DNA from: Bacteroidales bacterium
GTDB taxonomy: Bacteria; Bacteroidota; Bacteroidia; Bacteroidales; G3-4614
DNA: 64,000 nt
Assembly (NCBI GenBank): GCA_017521245.1
Contig: JAFXDI010000048.1
Span: 1 to 64,000 of the forward strand
Direction of reading: 5' to 3'
Part shown: one piece after another, positions 57,674 through 64,000 of the stretch
Position numbering within the stretch: the first letter of the stretch is position 1
How the letters are laid out: each line of letters opens with the position of its first letter
Translations under genes and position numbers: made by a program
Notes under the pieces: generated by a model
Database searches by the model: none
Seen by the model: only the letters and a program-made list of their open reading frames with translations
Told to the model about the DNA's origin: nothing

Positions 57674-58827
57674 TATAGTATTTTCTTATAAAGTTCTTTT
57701 ATTGTTGCTTCATCTATATCGCGAGGGTTGCCTGGTGTACATACATCGGCTATTGCTGATGCCGCCAAAGCGTCAATATCTTTTTCAGTTATACCCAACT
57801 CAGTTAGAGTTTGTGGTATACCCACTTTTATCGACAACGCTTTTACTGCCTCTACTGCTGCATCGGCTGCCTCATCAGTTGTCATACCATCTTTATACAC
57901 TTTCATTGCTTTTGCAATCTCAATATATTTCTCTTTGGCTGCGGGTTTGTTATACTCCATAATTGTGGGTAGTAAAACTGCATTTGCCACTCCATGAGGT
58001 ATGTCAAATATTGCTCCCATTGGGTGAGCCATTCCGTGTACTACTCCAAGACCTACATTTGAGAATGCCATTCCTGCTACATATTGACCAAGTGCCATTG
58101 CCTCACGTGCTTTTGCATTAGTGGGTTCTTCAACTGCAATAGGAAGGTTTTCTGCAATAATTTCAATTGCTTTAATCTCAAACATATCACTCAATTCCCA
58201 TGCTCCTTTAGTTATTAATCCCTCAATAGCATGTGTTAGAGCATCCATTCCTGTTGCAGCAGTCAACCCTTTGGGTAAAGAGTACATTAACTCGGCATCA
58301 ATTACAGCAACCAATGGTATATCGTTAGGATCAACACATACCATTTTCTTTTTATTCTCTTCATCGGTAATAACATAGTTAATTGTTACCTCTGCTGCTG
58401 TTCCTGCTGTTGTTGGTACTGCAATAATGGGAACTGAACGTTTTTTTGTTGGAGCAACACCCTCTAATGATACCACATCAGAGAACTCGGGGTTATTGGT
58501 TATGATACCTATTGCTTTTGCAGTATCAATTGATGAGCCTCCTCCTATTGCAAGAATAAAGTCTGCTCCTGATTCTGCATACGCTTTTAATCCGCTCTTA
58601 ACGTTTGCAACTGTTGGGTTTGGCTTTACCTCATCGAATATCTCAAAAGGTACTCCTGCTTTCTCCAATACTTCAGATACTTTAGCAACTACTCCGAATT
58701 TTACCAAACTGCTATCAGTTACTATTAGGGCTTTGTTTAATCCCTTACGAGCAACCTCTTCTGCTATTGCTTCGCGCGAGCCTGCTCCAAAATAAGATGT
58801 TTCGTTTAAAACAAATCTTCTTGTCAT
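57673..58827 (-). CDS. fucO: Lactaldehyde reductase (iron-containing alcohol dehydrogenase)
   Basis: A 384-residue group III alcohol dehydrogenase. The NAD-binding AIGGGSSIDTAKAIG, then HAIEGLITKG and HGMAHPMGAIFDIPHGVANA carry the iron-binding histidines. FucO reduces L-lactaldehyde to 1,2-propanediol under anaerobic conditions, regenerating NAD. It lies between fucI and fucA, 82 bp after fucI. A strong hairpin precedes it. The anaerobic branch fits a fermentative gut bacterium. Confidence 0.92.
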   Translation of the reverse strand: MTRRFVLNETSYFGAGSREAIAEEVARKGLNKALIVTDSSLVKFGVVAKVSEVLEKAGVPFEIFDEVKPNPTVANVKSGLKAYAESGADFILAIGGGSSIDTAKAIGIITNNPEFSDVVSLEGVAPTKKRSVPIIAVPTTAGTAAEVTINYVITDEENKKKMVCVDPNDIPLVAVIDAELMYSLPKGLTAATGMDALTHAIEGLITKGAWELSDMFEIKAIEIIAENLPIAVEEPTNAKAREAMALGQYVAGMAFSNVGLGVVHGMAHPMGAIFDIPHGVANAVLLPTIMEYNKPAAKEKYIEIAKAMKVYKDGMTTDEAADAAVEAVKALSIKVGIPQTLTELGITEKDIDALAASAIADVCTPGNPRDIDEATIKELYKKIL

Positions 58828-58844
58828 GATATATCTTTTTTAGG

Positions 58845-58871
58845 GAGTGTGTCAAGAAAATTGACACACTC
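58845..58871 (-). other. Strong intercistronic hairpin between fucI and fucO
   Basis: A perfect 11-bp stem (58845-58855 with 58861-58871) around a 5-base A-rich loop. On the minus strand it is followed by CCTAAAAAAG, not a T-run. So it is more likely a processing or 3'-end-stabilising element, allowing fucI mRNA to accumulate, than a full terminator. Confidence 0.5.
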
Positions 58872-58909
58872 TATTTATAGTTTGATTTGTTAGAATTGAC
58901 AAACCGTTA

Positions 58910-60703
58910 TTATTTATACATTGGTCCGTACGCAGCACAAGCACGATAATCCTGTCCCTCTTTATCCATTCCAAATGCGTTCCATGCTGATGGACGGAAG
59001 ATTTTATCTTCAGGTACGTTGTGCATTGACACAGGTATGCGTAGGATTGAGCATAGAGTAATAAGGTCTGCTCCTATGTGACCGTATGAGATTGCTCCGT
59101 GATTTGCTCCCCAGTTATTCATAACATCGTATGCTGTTTTGAATGCACCCTCGCCTGTGCAACGTGGTGCAAACCATGTACAAGGCCAAGTGTAGTCGGT
59201 GCGTTTCCATAGGATATCTGATACCTCTCCAGGAAGTTTTACTGTCCAACCTTCTGCAATTTGCAATGTGGGTCCAAGACCTTTTGCCAAGTTCAAACGT
59301 ATCATTGTTACAGGCATTTGCTCCTCTGTTATGAAACGTGATGAGTAACCTCCTCCACGGAAGTATCCTAAATCGGCAGGGTTCCATGTTGTAGCATTTA
59401 AGATAGCCTCTTGGTCTGCTTCTGTTACATTCCACCACTCTTTCATTACAGGATTACCCTCTTCATCTTTTGCCATTCCACATGCGTCAAGACATGCTGC
59501 TCCAGAGTTGATAAGGTGAATTATTCCGTCTGAATCTTTTGCTTTACCTTCAACATCATATCCTGTTGCTTTTTTGATTGCTTCGGGACTCCAATATGTA
59601 CGAACGTCAGCAAATATTTGGGCACGGTTTGTAAGAAGTTTCATAAACAACATTCCTATTCCGTTTAATACGTCGTTTTCAGTTGCCAAGATGTATGGCT
59701 CACGTGCTCCGTCCCAGTCGAATGAAGTATTCAATAGTGCCTCAGGGAAGTCGCAGTTTGGATAGAAGTCGGTCCATTGACGTTGTCCTTGGAATCCTGC
59801 TGCTATTGCATTGTGTCCAACTTTCTCCTCTTCGCATCCTTCAGGAAGGTTTTGATTTCCGTTCATCAAGTCTTTGATAATAACCATCATCTTAACCACA
59901 AACTCCCAATCTGCATCTTTCTCTTCGCGTGTTTTTTGAAGGTTATCTGGGTTTTTATCAAAGCCCTCTTTACATTTTGCTTTTGTCCAAGCAAGTGCTT
60001 TTTCGTACTCTTCTTTATTGTAGATACCACGTTCCATTCGGCGAATTACCTCAACCTCATCAACGCTCTCAACACGCATTCCAAGATACTCCTCTATAAA
60101 GGCAGGATCAATTATTGAACCACCAATACCCATACAGATTGAACCTATTTGTAGATATGATTTACCACGCATTGATGCTGCTGCAACAGCTGCACGACCA
60201 AAACGTAATAGTTTCTCTTTAACATCTGCTGGTATCTCAGTATCGTCAGCATTTTGAACATCGTGTCCATAGATTCCAAATGCCGGACGTCCTTTTTGTG
60301 TATGTGTTGCCAATACTGATGCAAGATACACTGCTCCTGGACGCTCTGTTCCATTAAATCCCCATACACCTTTTATTGTTAAGGGATCCATATCCATTGT
60401 CTCTGCTCCATAGCACCAGCATGGTGTTACTGTAAGGGTTATCTCTACTCCTGCTTTTTTAAATTTCTCAGCACAAGCAGCTGCCTCTCCAACACGACCT
60501 ATTGTTGTATCTGCTATTACAACTTTTACAGGTTCTCCGTTGCTGTAACGCAAATTCTCTTCGAACAACTTGGCTGCTGATTTTGCCATGTTCATAGTTT
60601 GCTCCTCGAGAGACTCTCTCACTTTCAACTCTCCTCTACGTCCGTCAATAGTGGGGCGGATACCAATTACAGGATAATCTCCTACTAATCTGTTCTTTGC
60701 CAT
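58910..60703 (-). CDS. fucI: L-fucose isomerase
   Basis: A 597-residue enzyme, close to the 591 residues of the Escherichia coli protein. Family sequences visible: [15 protein letters not shown] at the N-terminus, [34 protein letters not shown] and near the C-terminus [19 protein letters not shown] (split here as [14 protein letters not shown]). It converts L-fucose to L-fuculose with Mn2+. It is the first gene of the operon, divergent from the GH10-like gene. Codon use is strongly biased, as for an abundant enzyme. No fucR-type GntR regulator gene is in the window. Confidence 0.96.
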   Translation of the reverse strand: MAKNRLVGDYPVIGIRPTIDGRRGELKVRESLEEQTMNMAKSAAKLFEENLRYSNGEPVKVVIADTTIGRVGEAAACAEKFKKAGVEITLTVTPCWCYGAETMDMDPLTIKGVWGFNGTERPGAVYLASVLATHTQKGRPAFGIYGHDVQNADDTEIPADVKEKLLRFGRAAVAAASMRGKSYLQIGSICMGIGGSIIDPAFIEEYLGMRVESVDEVEVIRRMERGIYNKEEYEKALAWTKAKCKEGFDKNPDNLQKTREEKDADWEFVVKMMVIIKDLMNGNQNLPEGCEEEKVGHNAIAAGFQGQRQWTDFYPNCDFPEALLNTSFDWDGAREPYILATENDVLNGIGMLFMKLLTNRAQIFADVRTYWSPEAIKKATGYDVEGKAKDSDGIIHLINSGAACLDACGMAKDEEGNPVMKEWWNVTEADQEAILNATTWNPADLGYFRGGGYSSRFITEEQMPVTMIRLNLAKGLGPTLQIAEGWTVKLPGEVSDILWKRTDYTWPCTWFAPRCTGEGAFKTAYDVMNNWGANHGAISYGHIGADLITLCSILRIPVSMHNVPEDKIFRPSAWNAFGMDKEGQDYRACAAYGPMYK

Positions 60704-60763
60704 AAGTTAATATTTTGTAGTTAATGTTTCTCTTTTTATATAGATAAGCTATACCTACATTAA

Positions 60764-60784
60764 TCTGTGTAAAATTAATACAGA
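60764..60784. promoter_or_regulatory. Possible operator in the fucI / GH10-like divergent region
   Basis: A 21-bp imperfect palindrome, TCTGT and ACAGA arms around an AT core, lies 60 bp upstream of fucI. It could bind a fucose-responsive regulator, but the arms are only 5 bp long, so this is tentative. Confidence 0.25.
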
Positions 60785-60822
60785 GTTTATTAAAATGCAA
60801 TCATTTTTTGCTAAAAAATTTG

Positions 60823-60830
60823 TATCTTCG
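60823..60830 (+). promoter_or_regulatory. -7 box of the GH10-like gene and manA
   Basis: TATCTTCG, one change from TAnnTTTG, 16 bp before the chosen ATG. Confidence 0.4.
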
Positions 60831-60846
60831 CAATATAAATAATTTT

Positions 60847-62511
60847 ATGATGAAAAACTACTTTTTGAGGGTTTTGTGTTTAATACTTTTGACCTCTGCT
60901 TTTTTTATAAAAGGTAATGCTCAAAATCCTAAAAACGAAATACGTGCTATATGGCTAACAACTAACTATGGTTTGGATTGGCCAAAAAATCAAGCAACAT
61001 CGTTAGAGGGTTGCGAAAAGCAAAAAAGGGATTTATGCAAAATTTTAGATATGGTGCAAGAGTTAAATATGAACACCGTATTTTTTCAGGCTCGTTTAAG
61101 GAGCGATGTTTTGTATGAGTCGGATATTGAACCATATAGTGCTATAATGACTGGCACTCGTGGTAAAAAACCGCTATATGATCCTCTTGCATTTGCCATT
61201 GATGAGTGCCACAAAAGAGGGTTGCAATGCCACGCTTGGGTGGTGTGTATGAACATTGGCAGCGACAAGGCTATTAAGATGCAAGGGAATAAGGCGTTAC
61301 CTAAACGTAAACCTGAGATATGTACCAAGTATAACGGAGAGTGGTATCTTAATCCGGGAGAGCCTGAGACCTGTTTTTACTTGATAGACATTGTTAGCGA
61401 GATTGCCCAAAAATATAGTGTTGACGGTATTCATCTTGACTATATAAGATACCCCGACAGGGCTCACGATTTCCCCGATTCAAAAACATATAAAAAGTAT
61501 GCTAATAATGGAGAGAGTTTAAAGGAGTGGAGAATAAACAATATCAACAGTATTGTTTACTCAATATATGATGCAGTAAAAAAGATAAACCCAAAAGTTA
61601 TGGTTAGTAGTGCTGTGTTGGGTAAACGCGATAATCACAAATATTTCTCTTCGATGGGTTGGAGTGGTATGGAGGCAGCATACCAAGATGTTGCTGCTTG
61701 GCTAAGAGCAGGCAAACAAGATTTTGTTGCTCCTATGATGTATTACCCTGATGTGTCGTTTTTCCCCTTTGTAAAAGATTGGGTAAGAAACAGTAATGGC
61801 TACCCTATTGTTGCAGGATTGGGAGTTTATCGTTTGGATAAAAGCAGTGGCAATTGGAGTTTACGTGACTTTATGCCTCAAATATATGTTAGCAGAGATA
61901 TGGGTATTGCTGGAAGTTCGTTTTACAGAACTTTGCAACTTGAAGATAATTTAAAAGGTGTAAGCACTACTCTTAAAGGAGATACCTATAATACTCCTGC
62001 ACTATTTCCTGCATTGAAGAATTATAAAAAGGGGTGTGATGTTCTACCATACGATTTGAACATTACAGTTGCAGAGGATGGTTCTAAAACAATATCATGG
62101 GAGTGCGAGGGTGATGCCAAGTACTACACTGTATATGCATCGGATAGTTACCCTGTTGACACCAATTTGGCAGAGAATATTATTGAGGCTCGATACACAG
62201 AAAAGAGTTATAAAGATTACTCAACTGGATTATACTATGCTGTAACTGCTACTAATGACTACTACCATGAGAGTGAGGCTGCACAACAATATCATCCCCC
62301 ATTGCATTTTTTTGAGGGAGAAAAGATTGTAATTCCAGCAGATAGAGTAAATTTGTGCAAAAGTGTAAGCATATTGTCGCCCAATTCGGGTTACGTATAT
62401 TATGGCAAGGGCAAGGAACATAACAATATTCCTAACCTTGAAAGAGGCATATACACATTAGAGATTGTGTATAGCGACAATGTTATTACTTATCCGCTAA
62501 TTATTAACTAA
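60847..62511 (+). CDS. Secreted GH10-like glycoside hydrolase (GHL10/DUF4015 type)
   Basis: A 554-residue exported protein. ATG at MMKNYFLRVLCLILLTSAFF gives a signal peptide ending near GNAQN; a TTG upstream overlaps the promoter. The barrel domain (about 28-360) has NEIRAIWLTTNYGLDWP, NTVFFQARLRSDVLY and the family motif VDGIHLDYIRYP. The last ~170 residues contain a fibronectin type III-like module (TISWECEGDAKYYTVYASD). The substrate is unknown; many relatives act on glycans or peptidoglycan-linked sugars. It precedes manA by 10 bp and is divergent from the fucose operon. Confidence 0.83.
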   Translation: MMKNYFLRVLCLILLTSAFFIKGNAQNPKNEIRAIWLTTNYGLDWPKNQATSLEGCEKQKRDLCKILDMVQELNMNTVFFQARLRSDVLYESDIEPYSAIMTGTRGKKPLYDPLAFAIDECHKRGLQCHAWVVCMNIGSDKAIKMQGNKALPKRKPEICTKYNGEWYLNPGEPETCFYLIDIVSEIAQKYSVDGIHLDYIRYPDRAHDFPDSKTYKKYANNGESLKEWRINNINSIVYSIYDAVKKINPKVMVSSAVLGKRDNHKYFSSMGWSGMEAAYQDVAAWLRAGKQDFVAPMMYYPDVSFFPFVKDWVRNSNGYPIVAGLGVYRLDKSSGNWSLRDFMPQIYVSRDMGIAGSSFYRTLQLEDNLKGVSTTLKGDTYNTPALFPALKNYKKGCDVLPYDLNITVAEDGSKTISWECEGDAKYYTVYASDSYPVDTNLAENIIEARYTEKSYKDYSTGLYYAVTATNDYYHESEAAQQYHPPLHFFEGEKIVIPADRVNLCKSVSILSPNSGYVYYGKGKEHNNIPNLERGIYTLEIVYSDNVITYPLIIN

Positions 62512-62521
62512 ATATATAACT

Positions 62522-63487
62522 ATGAAACCATTAAAATTTGAAGACATTCTTAAACCCGTTATTTGGGGTGGTAACGAGATTTGTAAATTCAAAGATGTTT
62601 CTCCTAAATTAGAGGGCATTGGCGAGAGTTGGGAGATTTCTCAAGTTGAGGGTAATGTTTCGGTTGTTGCCGATGGCGAGTACAAAGGTGCTACCCTAAC
62701 TGAGGTTATGGAGAAAGAGGGCGTTGCTCTTTTAGGTAAACATGTTGTTGAGCGTTTTGGAAAAGATTTCCCCTTGCTAATTAAATTTATTGATGCAAGA
62801 GATTATCTTTCAATACAAGTTCACCCCGATGATACTCTTGCTAAAGAGCGTCACAACTCATTTGGTAAAACAGAGATGTGGTATGTTATCTCGGCTGCCG
62901 AAGGTGCTGGACTATACTCTGGTTTTTCACAAGAGATTACACCCGAAGAGTATGTTGAGCGTATAGAAAATAATACGATCACAGATGTTCTTCAATTCCA
63001 CGAGGTTAAGAGTGGCGATGTTTTCTTCTTACCTGCAGGACGTGTTCACGCTATTGGCAAAGGAATTTTCATTGCAGAGATTCAACAAAACTCAAATATT
63101 ACTTACCGTATTTACGACTACAACCGTAAAGATAAAAATGGTAATGGCAGAGAACTACACACTGAACTTGCAAAGGATGCTATCGACTACAAACTTTATA
63201 GCGACCTTAAAACAGAATATACTCCCAAATTAAATGAGGGTGTTAAACTTGCAGAGTGCGAATACTTCTCAACAAGTGTATTGGATATTGATGGCGTGGT
63301 TGATTACAAATTGAGCGACCGCGACTCATTCTCAATATTTATCTGTATGGGTGGTAACGCTACATTAACTGACTGCGAGGGTAATGTTACAACTATGAAA
63401 CAAGGAGAGACTATCCTTGTTCCTGCAACTACTTGTTGTGTTAAGATTGAGGGTAAGGCTAAACTTTTGGAGTGCTTTATTCCTTAG
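62522..63487 (+). CDS. manA: Mannose-6-phosphate isomerase, class I
   Basis: A 321-residue cytoplasmic cupin enzyme. Zinc-site motifs: SIQVHPDD, FGKTEMWYV and LPAGRVHAIGKGIFIAEIQQ. It starts MKPLKFEDILKPVIWGGNEI, the usual opening for the Bacteroidota branch. It interconverts mannose-6-phosphate and fructose-6-phosphate, so it can feed mannose into glycolysis or supply GDP-sugar synthesis. It is co-transcribed with the GH10-like gene. Confidence 0.93.
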   Translation: MKPLKFEDILKPVIWGGNEICKFKDVSPKLEGIGESWEISQVEGNVSVVADGEYKGATLTEVMEKEGVALLGKHVVERFGKDFPLLIKFIDARDYLSIQVHPDDTLAKERHNSFGKTEMWYVISAAEGAGLYSGFSQEITPEEYVERIENNTITDVLQFHEVKSGDVFFLPAGRVHAIGKGIFIAEIQQNSNITYRIYDYNRKDKNGNGRELHTELAKDAIDYKLYSDLKTEYTPKLNEGVKLAECEYFSTSVLDIDGVVDYKLSDRDSFSIFICMGGNATLTDCEGNVTTMKQGETILVPATTCCVKIEGKAKLLECFIP

Positions 63488-63598
63488 TATTAGTGTTAGT
63501 TAACAAACTTTCGTTTGTTGAACTTGCTTACTCACAGATTTGTTAATAATTGCTCTAATTAGTCAGATTAGTCTAATTGGTTTATAATATGAATAAAG

Positions 63599-63618
63599 GG
63601 TTGCTCACGTGAGCAACC
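63599..63618. terminator. Palindrome between manA and the FISUMP-type gene
   Basis: A perfect 20-bp inverted repeat, GGTTGCTCAC and its complement, between convergent genes. No long T-run on either side. A small hairpin (AACAAAC/GTTTGTT) lies just after manA. Confidence 0.55.
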
Positions 63619-63647
63619 ATATATTTGTTTCTCTTAATTTATCTTTT

Positions 63648-64000
63648 TTACTCCGCATATACTGGACGGATTGGGCATCCTATCCAACGATAATATGGCC
63701 ACACTCCTAATTCATCTTCGTTACCATTATATATAAATAGTCGTTTTGCTTCGTAAGAGCGAGTTGATAATGTATTTGTCCAGTATGAACTTAATGTTCC
63801 TACCCCTGATATATTCTCTCGTGATTTTATTCCAACGGCTGGCAGGAATATTGATTTCTCGGTTTTAAAACTTATTACTTTATATCCTTGTACTCCATTA
63901 AGCTCTACCCAGTACCATACACACTCACGAAGTAACTCATTAAATTCTTCGACTGTGGGCATACGCCAATTACCTCCAAGCGCTACGTGTGCTGCGTCAT
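63648..64000 (-). CDS. FISUMP-type (Fibrobacter succinogenes major paralogous domain) surface protein, partial
   Basis: Only the C-terminal ~117 residues are visible; the frame stays open to the window edge (DAAHVALGGNWRMPTVEEF), so the true start lies outside. The pattern is NWRMPTVEEFNELL, CVWYWVELNGVQGYKV, FLPAVGIK, YWTNTLSTRSY and the terminal CPIRPVYAE. It matches the FISUMP repeat found in surface lipoproteins of Bacteroidota. Function unknown. It converges with manA. Confidence 0.75.
   Translation of the reverse strand, partial: DAAHVALGGNWRMPTVEEFNELLRECVWYWVELNGVQGYKVISFKTEKSIFLPAVGIKSRENISGVGTLSSYWTNTLSTRSYEAKRLFIYNGNEDELGVWPYYRWIGCPIRPVYAE

Noticed and set aside
63488-63598. Short direct and inverted AT-rich repeats after manA
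   Set aside because: Stems of 6-7 bp in AT-rich DNA are expected by chance; no tRNA or other RNA fold could be supported.
1-64000. CRISPR arrays, insertion sequences, prophage or integrative element genes
   Set aside because: No regular repeat-spacer pattern, transposase, integrase, terminase or Cas-like protein was seen in any reading frame reviewed.

Overview
The window comes from a low-GC member of the phylum Bacteroidota, most likely a gut-type Bacteroidales. The evidence is: a RagA/SusC plus RagB/SusD pair; proteins with type IX secretion (T9SS) sorting domains of both kinds; a PorT-family barrel; Bacteroidota-type NusB, omega and BamD; promoters of the TTTG-N19/20-TAnnTTTG kind; and no Shine-Dalgarno sequences at starts. 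No rRNA, tRNA, insertion sequence, prophage, integrase or CRISPR array was seen. The window reads as ordinary chromosome with dense operons. The genus cannot be fixed from the sequence alone.

Layout. 0-6 kb: yajC (cut by the window edge) and nusB, a small PUR-family nucleic-acid-binding protein, uvrA, and a T9SS type B cargo protein upstream of uvrA. 6-9 kb: a LysM/periplasmic-binding-like protein overlapping a PorT-family barrel. 9-13 kb: a minus-strand run rlmD - MFS transporter - pnuT-like thiamine transporter - thiamine pyrophosphokinase. 13-16 kb: pyruvate phosphate dikinase with a clear promoter and terminator. 16-17.3 kb: a secreted SUMF1-fold protein preceded by two tandem structured elements that look like small RNAs or an attenuator leader. 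17-26.5 kb: phosphoglucomutase, then valS - AGCS symporter - M23 peptidase, then bamD - rpoZ. 26.6-31.5 kb: uvrB with a YgiQ radical SAM gene, and miaA. 31.5-44.3 kb: a DPP IV-like peptidase, then a four-gene operon of metalloprotease, SusC, SusD and a duplicated T9SS type A protein. 44.5-54 kb: NAD synthetase, malic enzyme-phosphotransacetylase fusion, TrmN6-type methyltransferase, Lon, a DUF308 membrane protein and a lipid kinase. 54-63.5 kb: a full L-fucose catabolic operon (fucI, fucO, fucA, fucK, fucP), divergent from a GH10-like secreted hydrolase and mannose-6-phosphate isomerase. The window ends in a partial FISUMP-type surface protein gene.

How it works together. Fucose is imported by FucP, isomerised, phosphorylated and cleaved to dihydroxyacetone phosphate and lactaldehyde; FucO reduces the lactaldehyde. 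PPDK and the malic enzyme serve the phosphoenolpyruvate-pyruvate-malate node of a fermentative Bacteroidales. The metalloprotease-SusCD-T9SS operon with the DPP IV-like peptidase next to it suggests extracellular protein breakdown, uptake of oligopeptides and trimming to dipeptides. The uvrA and uvrB repair genes are 22 kb apart.

The points most worth a second look are: the tandem minus-strand structured elements at 16.8-17.2 kb; the NAD synthetase whose glutaminase domain lacks the catalytic cysteine; a textbook sigma-54 promoter in front of lon; and the metalloprotease-SusCD operon. A glutamine in place of an expected zinc-binding histidine in the fuculose-phosphate aldolase is also notable.
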